A DNA stretch of 64,000 bases from Paenibacillus polygoni (GCF_030263935.1 NZ_CP127162.1:696001-760000); one strand, 5' to 3'; shown: positions 51,779-60,664, counted from the stretch's first letter. The notes: generated by a model from the sequence alone, not told the origin. Made by a program: numbers and translations.

Positions 51779-53347
51779 TTGAATGTAATTGAGAAATTGA
51801 GGAGAAGTAAGACGGGGATGTTCATTTTTTTCGCTTGTTGTTTAATCGCATTAGCACTAATCACTTATACCGCAGTTAATAACGATAAGGAAGCTACTAT
51901 TCATCCGTTTCCAGAGGGAAGTGTTCGTCCCGGATATCATTTTACCGTGCCTGATAAATGGAAAAACGACCCTCAGAAGCCGATCTATTTTGATGGAGAA
52001 TACCATTACTATTATCTTTATAATAGAGATTATCCTGAGGGAAACGGTACAGAATGGAGGCATGCGACTTCTGTAGATTTAGTGGAGTGGGAAGATAAAG
52101 GCGTTGCCATTCCCAAATACACGAACCAAAATGGAGACCCATGGTCAGGCTCAGTTGTTATAGATGATACAAACACAGCAGGGTTTGGTGAAGGTGCAAT
52201 TGTAGCAATCCTGACACAGCCCTCGGCAGATGAAGGAAAGCAGGAACAATTTTTATGGTACAGTACAGACCGCGGTCAAACGTTCCAACCGTATGAAGAT
52301 ACTCCTGTTCTCGCGAATCCGGGAGTGAAAGATTTCAGAGATCCAAAAGTAATATGGGATCATGAATCACATAAATGGGTGATGACGCTGGCAGAAGGCA
52401 CAAAAATTGGATTTTATGAGTCCGATAATTTGAAAGAATGGCATTATACAAGCAGTTTCCATGCCGAAAATATCGGAGTTTTAGAATGTCCTGATCTTTA
52501 TCAGTTACGAGCGGATGATGGCAACCTAAAGTGGGTTCTTGGTGTCAGTGCCAACGGCAAATCTACTGGTCAACCGAATACGTATGCCTATTGGATTGGA
52601 GATTTTGATGGTGAACAGTTTATCCCGAATCAGACTGAGCCTCAGTGGCTCGATTACGGTTTTGACTGGTATGGTGCGGTAACGTTTGAAGACGGAGTGG
52701 AAAGAGATCCATATAATCATCGGTATGCGTTAGCTTGGATGAATAATTGGGATTACGCACAGGTTACACCTACCCTCGAAGAAGGTTTTAACGGTACAGA
52801 CTCCATTGTCCGTCAGATTAAGCTACAGGCAGAAGGAGATAACAAGTACTATTTAGTATCCCAACCCATTGAAGTATTAGAGGAGTTAACAAGTTCAGCG
52901 GATGCATTTGAACATATCGAAGTGGATGGCTCTACAACACTTAATGTAACAGGAGACATGTATCAGCTGGAGACAGATATCTCTTGGTCGGAGATGAAGA
53001 ATGTAGGACTCAGACTTCGAGAATCCAGTGATAAGACGCGCCATGTAGACGTCGGTGTTTTTGTAGAAGGCGAGTATTCTTATGTGAACCGAGCTTCAAC
53101 AGGGCATCCTGATGAGAGTAACCGATATGTAGAAAGTACCGCACCATTTAATGGGAACAACAAGAAGGTGCATTTAAAAATCCTCGTTGATAAAACAAGT
53201 ATTGAAGTTTTTATTGATGATGGCAGGGTCGCTTTTACGAATGAAATTTTTCCAAATGCAGGTGATCGAGCCATTACCCTTTTTACAGAAGGCGGGACTG
53301 CCGTTTTTAGCAATGTAGTCATCAAGCATTTTAACAAGATGAAATAA
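51779..53347 (+). CDS. levB: GH32 levanase (LevB-like), membrane anchored
   Basis: 522 residues, the size of Bacillus LevB, which lies next to sacB there too. It starts at TTG 51779. A membrane helix at about 13-32 without a clear cleavage site suggests an anchor. The GH32 triad is complete: Asp64 in WKNDPQKP, Asp in DFRDPKVIW near 183 and Glu in LECPDLYQL near 234. After about residue 370 comes the beta-sandwich domain. LevB releases levanbiose from levan, so with SacB it makes and then mobilises stored fructan. The ribosome site (GTGGGG) is weak. A terminator separates it from sacB, so it may have its own control. Confidence 0.9.
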   Translation: MNVIEKLRRSKTGMFIFFACCLIALALITYTAVNNDKEATIHPFPEGSVRPGYHFTVPDKWKNDPQKPIYFDGEYHYYYLYNRDYPEGNGTEWRHATSVDLVEWEDKGVAIPKYTNQNGDPWSGSVVIDDTNTAGFGEGAIVAILTQPSADEGKQEQFLWYSTDRGQTFQPYEDTPVLANPGVKDFRDPKVIWDHESHKWVMTLAEGTKIGFYESDNLKEWHYTSSFHAENIGVLECPDLYQLRADDGNLKWVLGVSANGKSTGQPNTYAYWIGDFDGEQFIPNQTEPQWLDYGFDWYGAVTFEDGVERDPYNHRYALAWMNNWDYAQVTPTLEEGFNGTDSIVRQIKLQAEGDNKYYLVSQPIEVLEELTSSADAFEHIEVDGSTTLNVTGDMYQLETDISWSEMKNVGLRLRESSDKTRHVDVGVFVEGEYSYVNRASTGHPDESNRYVESTAPFNGNNKKVHLKILVDKTSIEVFIDDGRVAFTNEIFPNAGDRAITLFTEGGTAVFSNVVIKHFNKMK

Positions 53348-53349
53348 GA

Positions 53350-53397
53350 AAAAAGACCGCAGCAAACTAGGCAAAGCTAGTTTGTCTACAGTCAAAG
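53350..53397 (-). terminator. Terminator of the methyltransferase gene (minus strand)
   Basis: CAAACTAG (53364-53371) pairs with CTAGTTTG (53379-53386), extended by GACC/GGTC-type bases further out. Read on the minus strand it ends in TTTTTT (53349-53354), so it stops minus-strand transcripts; levB may use it from the other side less well. Confidence 0.65.
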
Positions 53398-53442
53398 AGG
53401 GACGGGGGACTTATGCGAGTACCCCCACGAGTACCCTTTTTA

Positions 53443-53502
53443 TCATGAGCGCTTTTATGATCTCTTGAGTGTTTTTATGCTCTCCTGAGTATTTTTATTT
53501 CC
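53443..53502. repeat. Three degenerate 20-base tandem units
   Basis: Three consecutive 20-base units with the pattern TC-T-GAG-G-TTTTTATG-TC: 53443-53462, 53463-53482 and 53483-53502. The last overlaps the end of the methyltransferase gene. Two further GAGTA copies precede them at 53417-53433. No function is known. Confidence 0.5.
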
Positions 53503-54244
53503 GAGCTGTGATCATAAATCGTGATGAATTGGTCATTATTCCTATGTCGGTCTGATTGTCCCTAATCCATTGCTCCAAGATTTGAAAATCATCTTCGGTT
53601 TCTCCAAAGTTAGGAATAATCGGCGTATGCTTCAGAAGAAACAATAAGTCTTCCGGCGTCTGATAATATTCGGTAACGCTAGCTTCAACGGCCTTGATAT
53701 CCGTAAAGCCAGCTTCCCTTAGTTCCGTAATATACTGATTTTTTAAAGTCCCGTTTTTCTTACCGAATGCCTGACCTCTCCCAAATGCCTCTTTTATATT
53801 CACTTTATCATTTTCGCTTACTTGTTGAGTTAGAAAAATACCGCCTGGAGCTAACACTTTAGCGATTTCATTTGGATCGAAGCATGAGTGTCTAGAAGAG
53901 ACGACCTGAAAGAAATGGTTAGGAAAATCAAGCTGTTCTGCATCCATCTGCAGAAAACGGACATTAGGTATGCCGGAACTTACCGCATTTTTAGTTGCGG
54001 TCTCCATCATTCCTGTGGAACGGTCAATCCCGACGAGAAGGAGTGCAGCATCCGCGATGGAGAGGATTGCTTCGCCGCCGCCCGTTCCGATATCAAGCAG
54101 GAGATCTGACTTCTTCGTTACTTTTGTTACTTCATTATAAAAGTCCCACGGTAATCCTTCGGAGACACATTTCATCTTACTAAAATCCCAGCCAATGCGT
54201 TTTCCTACTTTATCATAAAAATCTTTGTATTCGAGTGTATTCAT
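53495..54244 (-). CDS. Class I SAM-dependent methyltransferase
   Basis: 249 residues. The SAM-binding motif is LLLDIGTGGGEAIL (about 47-60), then the acidic loop VGIDRSTGMM, MDAEQLDFPNHFF and a later LAPGGIFLTQQVSEND. The pattern is that of small-molecule methyltransferases of the UbiE/ArsM kind. The substrate is unknown. ATG 54244 follows a rather weak site (CACCTTT on the plus strand, AAAGGTG on its own). It is divergent from the GNAT gene at 54601. The unit's 3' end carries a short tandem repeat. Confidence 0.85.
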   Translation of the reverse strand: MNTLEYKDFYDKVGKRIGWDFSKMKCVSEGLPWDFYNEVTKVTKKSDLLLDIGTGGGEAILSIADAALLLVGIDRSTGMMETATKNAVSSGIPNVRFLQMDAEQLDFPNHFFQVVSSRHSCFDPNEIAKVLAPGGIFLTQQVSENDKVNIKEAFGRGQAFGKKNGTLKNQYITELREAGFTDIKAVEASVTEYYQTPEDLLFLLKHTPIIPNFGETEDDFQILEQWIRDNQTDIGIMTNSSRFMITARK

Positions 54245-54600
54245 TGTTTTCTTCCACCTTTCAAATGGAGGTTCATAACAAGCTAGAGAAAGAACAGCCC
54301 CATATCGTTCAAATACTTAGTTACTGTGGACAAAAGGACAGACGTGTCCCTTGACAGCTGGTACGCGTTTTTATCCAGCCCGGCAACTAATTACTTCGAA
54401 CCCTGCGGAAGTTCATCCCATTCACCTCATTCAAAAGATTCATTCCATTATATCTTATTTAAGTTTCTTTAATCCAGTAAATTACTTCTCCTTGTTCGGT
54501 TTTACCCAAGTATTCGTGAAAGCAGGTCTTATTCTTCGGGTATACTTTTAGAGTACGATGAAGAGTAGGGAGATTGTCCCCAAAAAGGAGATATGGAAAT
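54245..54600. other. Divergent promoter region
   Basis: 356 bases between the methyltransferase and GNAT genes. A -10 TATACT stands at 54541-54546 on the plus strand without a convincing -35. A small hairpin GGACA-gacg-TGTCC lies at about 54336-54349. No gene could be supported. Confidence 0.35.
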
Positions 54601-55140
54601 ATGCATATGATCATTAGAAAAGAAGAAGCGAAGGATTATGAAGCCGTAAAGAAGATAGTACAACGTGCGTTTGAATCTATGGAATTCAGTGATAAAAAAG
54701 AGCATGAACTCGTTGCCAGGATCCGTACATCGGAAGCGTTCATCCCTGAATTATCTTTAGTAGCGATAAATAAAGAGAATGATGAAGTCATCGGGCATAT
54801 TCTTTTTTCAAAAATTAAAATCGTGGGTGAAGGAAAGACAGCAGAATCTCTAGCACTTGCTCCTGTTTCTGTACTACCCCAATATCAGAATCAAGGTGTC
54901 GGTAGAAGGCTTATTGAAGAAGGAATACAAGTAGCGAAAGAGTTGGGGTACGGTTCGGTTATTGTTTTGGGTCATCCCGAATATTATCCGAAGTTTGGAT
55001 TTAAAAAAGCATCCCTATGGGGAATAAAGGCACCATTTGAAGTTCCGGATGATGCATTTATGGCACTAGAGCTTAGTGTAAATAGTCTTAAGGATCAATC
55101 CGGCGTAGTAGAATATTCGGTAGCATTTTTTGAAGCATAA
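54601..55140 (+). CDS. GNAT N-acetyltransferase (YhbS-like)
   Basis: 179 residues from ATG 54601, with AAGGAG about ten bases before; an earlier in-frame start at 54574 is unlikely. N-terminal MIIRKEEAKDYEAVKKIVQRAFE, the central motif LAPVSVLPQYQNQGVGRRLIEEG (acetyl-CoA pyrophosphate loop QNQGVG) and IVLGHPEYYPKFGFKKAS match the YhbS group. That group acetylates amines of unknown identity. It has a short gap to the DUF1801 gene (65 bases) and may share a transcript. Confidence 0.88.
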   Translation: MHMIIRKEEAKDYEAVKKIVQRAFESMEFSDKKEHELVARIRTSEAFIPELSLVAINKENDEVIGHILFSKIKIVGEGKTAESLALAPVSVLPQYQNQGVGRRLIEEGIQVAKELGYGSVIVLGHPEYYPKFGFKKASLWGIKAPFEVPDDAFMALELSVNSLKDQSGVVEYSVAFFEA

Positions 55141-55204
55141 CAATAACGTCTGTAAGGTATTACGTTATAAGTAACTATTATAGGGATTGGGGGCGATATC
55201 TATC

Positions 55205-55597
55205 ATGGATGAAAAGAAAACGAAGGTTGAGTCGGTTGATGAATATATTTCTCAGTTTCCAGCTGAGATCCAAGAAATCCTTCAGAAGCTCAGAAAGGTA
55301 ATAAAAGGAGCTGCCCCAGAAGCAGTGGAAAAGATAAGTTATCAAATGCCTACCTTTGCGCTGAGTGGGAATCTAGTTCATTATGCTGCTTTTAAAAATC
55401 ACATTGGCTTTTATCCGGCTCCAAGTGGTATCGAGGCTTTTAAAGAGGAATTATCCGGATATAAGGGGGCAAAAGGTTCTGTCCAATTTCCGCTGAATCA
55501 GGAACTTCCCTATGAATTAATCAGCAGGATTGTACAGTTTCGAGCCGCTGAGAATAAAGAAAAAGCAGCAGCTAAAAAGAAAGGTAAGGAAAAGTAA
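55205..55597 (+). CDS. DUF1801 domain protein (YdhG-like)
   Basis: 130 residues from ATG 55205; GGGGG upstream is a weak site and a TTG at 55187 also opens the frame. The DUF1801 signature is seen as YISQFPAEIQEILQKLRKVIKGAAPEAVEKISYQMPTFAL and GNLVHYAAFKNHIGFYP, followed by a Lys-rich helical tail (KEKAAAKKKGKEK). Members are sometimes called iron-chaperone-like, without firm proof. It may be in a unit with the GNAT gene upstream. Confidence 0.85.
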   Translation: MDEKKTKVESVDEYISQFPAEIQEILQKLRKVIKGAAPEAVEKISYQMPTFALSGNLVHYAAFKNHIGFYPAPSGIEAFKEELSGYKGAKGSVQFPLNQELPYELISRIVQFRAAENKEKAAAKKKGKEK

Positions 55598-55782
55598 GAT
55601 TACGGCTGTATGGACAGTTGACCTATTGTCATATTTTACCTCTATGTAAAAAGTTACACAAGTGTTGAAATCTCTTTTGTGTGAGGTTACGATGGCTTAT
55701 GATGGGCTCGTTTCATTATTTTGGAATGAGAGGAGAGAGTTCTCTTTCCCTGAAAAACTTACAACTTAGAGGAGAAGACTGC

Positions 55783-56982
55783 ATGATGAGAAAGAAATTT
55801 GGGCTTCTTATGTTATCTCTGCTGATGGTATGTACCGTCCTTAGTAACGTGGCCCCTGCCAGTGCGGCAACTAAAAAGATCCAGGTATATCTAGATGGGA
55901 AGGTAATGAGCTTTTCTATTTCCCCTGAAATCAAAAATGGAGTCACTTTCGTACAGTTCCGTCCCTTATTTGAAGCCTTCAATTACACTGTCGCTTATAA
56001 TAATGCGGCTAAACGAATTAATGCCAATAACGGTTCGACGAAAATTCAGCTGACGGTTGGACAGAAATCAGCTTATATTGATGGAATGAAGACAAGCCTT
56101 TCCGCGGCACCTTACATAACCAAGGGAAGCACGCTTGTTCCGCTTCGATTCGTAGCAGAAGCAACGGGTTATGATGTGAAATGGAATCAGCAGAACAAAA
56201 CGATTCACATCTCAACTGGAATTGCGGATAGCAAGGTAAAAGCACAAGTCACCGAATTTTTCAAAAAACAGCAAGCGGCAGAAAATGAACGGAGTTTGGC
56301 GAAAGCGATGCAGCTGATTCACCCTGATGCTCCTTATTATGAGGAGATTAAAGAAGAATACCGCGATCAATTTCTTTCCAAAGCAAAAGTGGTCTACAGC
56401 AATGTAAATAACATTGAGGCGTATGGGGATGACATTTACGCGACCGTTACTCGAACACGAAGTTATATCAGCGGTCCATTCTTCTGGGATTCGGTAGAAA
56501 CCTATGAAGTGAACTTGATGAAAATGCCGAATGGTACGTTAAGACAGTATGATTTGTACTACGAGGACTACTATTATGCAGCTGAGGATCTCATCGGCAC
56601 TCAAGTTCAAGTACCAGTAGATACGGAAAAAGCAATCATGGAGACCATAAATAACCAATACCAAGGATTTAACGAAAAAAATACAGCGTTACTTCTCTCC
56701 TCGATGGACCCTTCATCTGCACTCTATGAGATGATGCAAGCTATGATTGATGAGGGTCTCCTAAAAGCAATTAATTTTGATATGTCTGCGAAATTTATGA
56801 GTGTCATTAAGTACACCGGGAATACTGCGATTCTGTATGCAGAAGAAACAGACAAAATTTTGAAATTAGATATGGAGAGCTTGTACTATCTCGTGAAAAA
56901 TAAAGAAGGAAACTGGCTCATTTATGATACCGTTGATATTTCAAGCGTTGAAGATGAATTCAAATACGACGTACTTTCGTAA
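55783..56982 (+). CDS. Secreted stalk-domain protein with C-terminal SnoaL-like fold
   Basis: 399 residues from ATG 55783, preceded by AGAGGAGAAG; the frame is open about 34 codons further back. A signal peptide ends near residue 28 (VAPASA). Residues about 30-150 are the copper-amine-oxidase N-terminal (stalk) domain: TKKIQVYLDGKVMSFSISPE, FVQFRPLFEAFNY, IDGMKTSLSAAPYITKGSTLVPLRFVAEATGY and WNQQNKTIHI. The rest carries two alpha/beta repeats of about 110 residues resembling a nuclear-transport-factor-2/SnoaL layout. Stalk proteins are frequent on Paenibacillus surfaces. No enzyme activity is apparent. Confidence 0.8.
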   Translation: MMRKKFGLLMLSLLMVCTVLSNVAPASAATKKIQVYLDGKVMSFSISPEIKNGVTFVQFRPLFEAFNYTVAYNNAAKRINANNGSTKIQLTVGQKSAYIDGMKTSLSAAPYITKGSTLVPLRFVAEATGYDVKWNQQNKTIHISTGIADSKVKAQVTEFFKKQQAAENERSLAKAMQLIHPDAPYYEEIKEEYRDQFLSKAKVVYSNVNNIEAYGDDIYATVTRTRSYISGPFFWDSVETYEVNLMKMPNGTLRQYDLYYEDYYYAAEDLIGTQVQVPVDTEKAIMETINNQYQGFNEKNTALLLSSMDPSSALYEMMQAMIDEGLLKAINFDMSAKFMSVIKYTGNTAILYAEETDKILKLDMESLYYLVKNKEGNWLIYDTVDISSVEDEFKYDVLS

Positions 56983-57005
56983 TTATTGAAATCTGAATCT
57001 TGGAG

Positions 57006-57034
57006 AAAGCCCTGCAGAACTGCAGGGCTTTTCT
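57006..57034 (+). terminator. Terminator after the stalk-domain gene
   Basis: AAGCCCTGCAG-aa-CTGCAGGGCTT followed by TTCTT. Confidence 0.88.
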
Positions 57035-57062
57035 TATAATGATTAGGAAGTTGCGTATCCTG

Positions 57063-57488
57063 CTAACTTTTCAAATCCTTTTTTAAGTAATAGTGAGTAT
57101 GACCGCCTGCATTATTGATAGATCCGTATACTTCATAGCCATATTTCAAATAGAAGTCGAGTGCTTGGAAGCTAAGGGTATCGAGTTTAATGAAATCGCA
57201 TGATTTCTGCCTGGCTATTTCCTCGATCTCTAACAATAACTTCGAGCCATAACCAAGTCCGCGAATCTGTTCATCCAGAATTAGATAGTGGATCTCCAGC
57301 CAGTTCCAGCAAATATCTCCCACAATTCCACCCAGCGTTTCCCCGTCTTCGTTTTTTACAAATAGGTTCAATTCTTCATACCGATTACTCAGTTCTTTAG
57401 AAAAGTGAGCATGATTAAATGCAATCAGCTTATTACGTACATGGGTCCTATCTTCATGACTATGTTCAGCAGAAATCTGCAGTTCCAT
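57063..57488 (-). CDS. GNAT N-acetyltransferase
   Basis: 141 residues. The core motif is LILDEQIRGLGYGSKLLLEIE (acetyl-CoA loop RGLGYG), preceded by a GGIVGDICW-like strand and followed by FYLKYGYEVYG. GGAGTG before ATG 57488 is a usable ribosome site. It is one of several small GNAT genes in the window and converges with the stalk-domain gene. Substrate unknown. Confidence 0.87.
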   Translation of the reverse strand: MELQISAEHSHEDRTHVRNKLIAFNHAHFSKELSNRYEELNLFVKNEDGETLGGIVGDICWNWLEIHYLILDEQIRGLGYGSKLLLEIEEIARQKSCDFIKLDTLSFQALDFYLKYGYEVYGSINNAGGHTHYYLKKDLKS

Positions 57489-57739
57489 GATTCATCACTC
57501 CTTTGTATCATAATATCAGATCTTTCAAATCTCATAAGAACTTACCTTATTTCGAGCGTAACGGGAAAGTAAAAAATGTTTTATATTCATGTTTCGGCGT
57601 AGATACCCGTGACTTTAGTCATGGGAGGAAGCGCCGTTGGTGGAAGCCAACAGACCTTCTGTAATTTGGCTGTAATTTTTTTATTTTCTTTCACTAAAGT
57701 ATCTGATATCGTATTATTAGTGAAAGATGGTGAATCTAG

Positions 57740-58849
57740 TTGTCTACAATTACTGCAAAGATACAAATTTACGTTTCAAGTGAACAAGTTAACTCACTTT
57801 CAATTACGACAAATGCATATCGCAAAGCCTGTAATTGGTTATCTGCGAAGGTGTTTGAAACAAAAGAATTAAATCAAGCTAAGCTCAATTCAAGTTTTTA
57901 TTCTACCTTGAGAGAAAATTTTCACTTAAAAAGTCAAATGGCGCAATCGGTTATGAAAACAGTTATTGCTCGTTATAAATCCGCTAAATCCAATGGCCAT
58001 GAGTGGTCGTTAGTCACCTTTAAGCAACCTGAGTATGATTTAGTTTGGAATCGTGATTATTCCCTTAACGAGAATCGATTTTCTGTAAACACGTTAGACG
58101 GACGTTTGAAATTTCACTTTGAAAAACAAGGCATGAAGCATTACTTCGATGGCACTTGGAAATTTGGAACTGCAAAGTTAGTCCACAAATATAACAAGTG
58201 GTTTTTGCATATTCCTGTGACAAAAGACTTTGAAAAAATTAGCAACACAGGCATTAATAACGTTGTCGGTATTGATTTGGGCTTAAACTTCTTAGCTTCA
58301 ACTTATGACAGTAAAGGGAAAACTGAGTTTTTTAAAGGCAGAATCATTAAGCACAAACGAGGACAATTCAAAACACTTCGTAAGCAATTGCAACAACGTA
58401 AAACCCCTTCTGCTCGTAAACGTCTAAAAAAAATTGGTTCAAGAGAAAACCGTTATGTTCGTGATGTTAATCATCAAGTAACAAAGGCACTCGTTGAACA
58501 ATATCCAAAAGGGACGTTGTTTGTATTAGAAGATTTAAGCGGCGTTCGTAACGCTACCGAAAAGGTGAAAGTGCGCAACCGGTATGTAAGCGTCTCATGG
58601 GCATTCTATCAATTTCGTGAACTACTTGAATATAAAGCCGTATTACACGGACATAAAGTAATGATAGTAAACCCTAAGTACACTTCTCAAACATGCCCTA
58701 AATGCGGACATGTTGATAAGCGCAACCGTAACAAAAAACAGCATACTTTCGAGTGTCGTAATTGCCATTACAAATCAAATGATGACCGTATTGGTGCTAT
58801 GAACCTGTACAGAAAAGGCGTGGAAGCCATGAGTGCAGTTACTAGTTAA
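57740..58849 (+). CDS. tnpB: TnpB RNA-guided nuclease
   Basis: 369 residues from TTG 57740. The RuvC active site is complete: Asp179 in VGIDLGLN, Glu264 in FVLEDLSG and Asp349 in SNDDRIGAMN. The zinc-finger has C319/C322 and C339/C342 (CPKCGH, CRNCHY). The N-terminal 170 residues are the WED/REC-like part (the REC region begins near VFETKELNQ). TnpB proteins are ancestral Cas12-type nucleases that use a right-end guide RNA to cut the donor site. The frame is intact, so the nuclease is probably active. Its codon use is like its neighbours, so the insertion is not obviously very recent. Confidence 0.93.
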   Translation: MSTITAKIQIYVSSEQVNSLSITTNAYRKACNWLSAKVFETKELNQAKLNSSFYSTLRENFHLKSQMAQSVMKTVIARYKSAKSNGHEWSLVTFKQPEYDLVWNRDYSLNENRFSVNTLDGRLKFHFEKQGMKHYFDGTWKFGTAKLVHKYNKWFLHIPVTKDFEKISNTGINNVVGIDLGLNFLASTYDSKGKTEFFKGRIIKHKRGQFKTLRKQLQQRKTPSARKRLKKIGSRENRYVRDVNHQVTKALVEQYPKGTLFVLEDLSGVRNATEKVKVRNRYVSVSWAFYQFRELLEYKAVLHGHKVMIVNPKYTSQTCPKCGHVDKRNRNKKQHTFECRNCHYKSNDDRIGAMNLYRKGVEAMSAVTS

Positions 58850-59030
58850 GCATGTCTTTTCTAGTAGGGGCGAAGTCAACCGTCCTTATGTTCCAACATT
58901 CTAAGGTAGGAGTACCAATAGGTACGTCTGCACTACTGGTTAGGAATAAGTTTAAAAGGCTTGTATGAAATACAAGCACCGTCTACATTGTAGACGGAGA
59001 CAAGCTCGTGACTTTAGTCATGAGTTGTTG
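58850..59030 (+). ncRNA. Probable omega (right-end guide) RNA of TnpB
   Basis: The 3' end of tnpB and the following 170 bases form successive hairpins: GCTTGTAT-gaa-ATACAAGC (58959-58977), CCGTCTAC-att-GTAGACGG (58979-58997) and the terminal CTCGTGAC/GTCATGAG stem (59005-59024). In known systems the guide begins at the element's right end, here about 59025-59045. The exact 5' start (probably inside the tnpB 3' end) is unknown. Confidence 0.6.
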
Positions 59031-59105
59031 ACTTGTACCTGATTTTCAAAGGTATCCTAAACTCTCTAAGCGAATGTAACAAGGATACGACAAATAGGCT
59101 ATAAC

Positions 59106-59996
59106 ATGGAGAAAAAAAAGGAGCTGAGATCTCTGTTACGTGACATGGAATGGATACAGAAAGACCCTTTACTGGATGAGTTGTTAGCTCAAAATCCACC
59201 GATTATTGTACAGCCCATGACTCAAGGAATGGAAGCAGAAGTAACCAAACTATGTATACAGGATAATCGTTTTATTCTGAAAGTGTGGAACAAAGTTTCT
59301 AAGCCGAATATTGATTATCAGTACCGATTGTTATCAGGATTATATGAGCAAGGTTTACCTGTATCGAAGCCTCTGGGGTGGGGAAGAAAACGTTCTGAAC
59401 AAAAGGAACAAGTACTGTTTACCTATGATGATGGCGGAGAACTACAAGATTATAGTGAAAAGAAAATGCAGGAGATCGCGGCTCTTTTATATCAGATTCA
59501 CCAGGTGAATGTGGAGAAACTACTTCCGCTGACACTTCCTAAATACGATTTTTTTGCTTATTATTTTCCCGATCTTGATCAGCATCCGGATCTATTAGCT
59601 GTGGTAACTGAAGTGGCATCCGTAACTTCTATCGAACACTGTCATTTCATTCATGGTGATTTTCACTTAAATAATTTGGTAGAGAAGGATGGACGTATGA
59701 CGATCATTGACTGGACGAATGGACAGCTTGGTGATCCGAGGTTTGACTTTTCCTGGTCTCTTTTTCTAAAGCGAATCTATATGCCTTCTTTCCTTGCCGA
59801 AGCTTTCTCTAATGCTTATCTCTCCTTACATCCTATTCAAGAGGAAGACAGAACTACATTTGAAGCTATCGCTTATTTGCGCTGGATTCTGCTTAACCGG
59901 TTTGCACAAGGACCGGAAGGAATAGACCTCATGAAGAAAGCAAACGACATTGCTGCCCGTAATCCGTTCTTAAAAGATCTAAACTTGCAGGGATAG
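59106..59996 (+). CDS. APH-family phosphotransferase
   Basis: 296 residues of the aminoglycoside phosphotransferase/choline kinase fold. The catalytic loop is HGDFHLNNL (His183, Asp185, Asn190) and the metal Asp is in TIIDWTNGQLGDP near 201. The N-terminal lobe has a Lys in NRFILKVWNK. Members phosphorylate small alcohols or sugars; antibiotic resistance is not implied. A TnpB element ends just 70 bases upstream. AAGGATACG is only a loose ribosome site before ATG 59106. A GNAT gene follows 43 bases later and may share the transcript. Confidence 0.88.
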   Translation: MEKKKELRSLLRDMEWIQKDPLLDELLAQNPPIIVQPMTQGMEAEVTKLCIQDNRFILKVWNKVSKPNIDYQYRLLSGLYEQGLPVSKPLGWGRKRSEQKEQVLFTYDDGGELQDYSEKKMQEIAALLYQIHQVNVEKLLPLTLPKYDFFAYYFPDLDQHPDLLAVVTEVASVTSIEHCHFIHGDFHLNNLVEKDGRMTIIDWTNGQLGDPRFDFSWSLFLKRIYMPSFLAEAFSNAYLSLHPIQEEDRTTFEAIAYLRWILLNRFAQGPEGIDLMKKANDIAARNPFLKDLNLQG

Positions 59997-60039
59997 GCCG
60001 GAACGTAGGAAGAATAAGATGAATGACAAGGAGGAGAAT

Positions 60040-60609
60040 ATGGATCCCATTTTTGACTCGTTTCCTATTCTGAAATCAGAGATTCTTGTACTTAAGAAAG
60101 TAGAAGAGGAACATGTGGATGAATTGTTCGAAATATACAGCAATGACGTGATATTTAGATACTGCGGAATCCTTCCGAGACATAACAAAGACACGGTAAG
60201 GAAAATGGTCGGGCACTTTGAGCGAGACTTCAATAAACAGACCCGTGTAAAGTGGGGGATTTTTGCTAAGGATCAGCAGGATCGGCTGGTTGGTATTATT
60301 GAGGTATTTGATCTTAATCGCAAGGTGAACATGGCCATGATGGGTTACTTCTTAGCAGAGGCTTATTGGGGCAGGGGATATGCAACGGAAGCGGTTCGCT
60401 TGGTGCTTGAATTCCTGTTCCTGCGCGCAGGTATTAACCGAGTTCAGGCAGATGTGATGCCGCAGAATGAAATCTCCAAAAAGGTGCTCCTGAAAAACGG
60501 TTTTATAAAAGAAGGTACTCTCAGACAAGCAGCACTTTGGTCCGGCAAAGGGGTAGTGGATCGGGAAGTATTCGGTATATTAAAAGAGGAGTATTGTCTC
60601 TCAAAATAA
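60040..60609 (+). CDS. GNAT acetyltransferase (RimJ/RimL type)
   Basis: 189 residues from ATG 60040, with AAGGAGGAG close before; ATG 60019 is an alternative. Motifs are FPILKSEILVLKKVEEEHVDELFEIY at the start, GYFLAEAYWGRGYATEAVRLVL (motif A) and SKKVLLKNGFIKEGTLRQA (motif B). It resembles protein N-terminal or small-molecule acetylases of the RimJ group. The target is unknown. It ends at the bidirectional terminator before the MMPL gene. Confidence 0.88.
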   Translation: MDPIFDSFPILKSEILVLKKVEEEHVDELFEIYSNDVIFRYCGILPRHNKDTVRKMVGHFERDFNKQTRVKWGIFAKDQQDRLVGIIEVFDLNRKVNMAMMGYFLAEAYWGRGYATEAVRLVLEFLFLRAGINRVQADVMPQNEISKKVLLKNGFIKEGTLRQAALWSGKGVVDREVFGILKEEYCLSK

Positions 60610-60612
60610 AAC

Positions 60613-60651
60613 AAAGAAGCAGAGCCTATGATAGGCATCTGCTTCTTTTAA
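60613..60651. terminator. Bidirectional terminator
   Basis: AAAGAAGCAGA (60613-60623) pairs with TCTGCTTCTTT (60638-60648) with a GCCTAT/ATAGGC inner stem. T-runs occur on both sides for the GNAT (+) and MMPL (-) genes. Confidence 0.88.
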
Positions 60652-60664
60652 CAACTGTATGTCG

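Larger units (their letters stand above)
57585..59035 (+). mobile_element. TnpB-only IS200/IS605 (IS1341-type) element
   Basis: The element is framed by two related hairpins: left CCCGTGAC-ttta-GTCATGGG (57606-57625) and right CTCGTGAC-ttta-GTCATGAG (59005-59024). These are the subterminal structures recognised by a Y1 transposase. It contains tnpB alone; no tnpA is present, so it would depend on a transposase elsewhere in the genome. Exact ends cannot be fixed by eye; the coordinates are approximate to about 15 bases. It lies between a GNAT and a kinase gene without disrupting either. Confidence 0.8.

Noticed and set aside
53443..53502. CRISPR array
   Set aside because: Units are 20 bases, degenerate and contiguous, without spacers.
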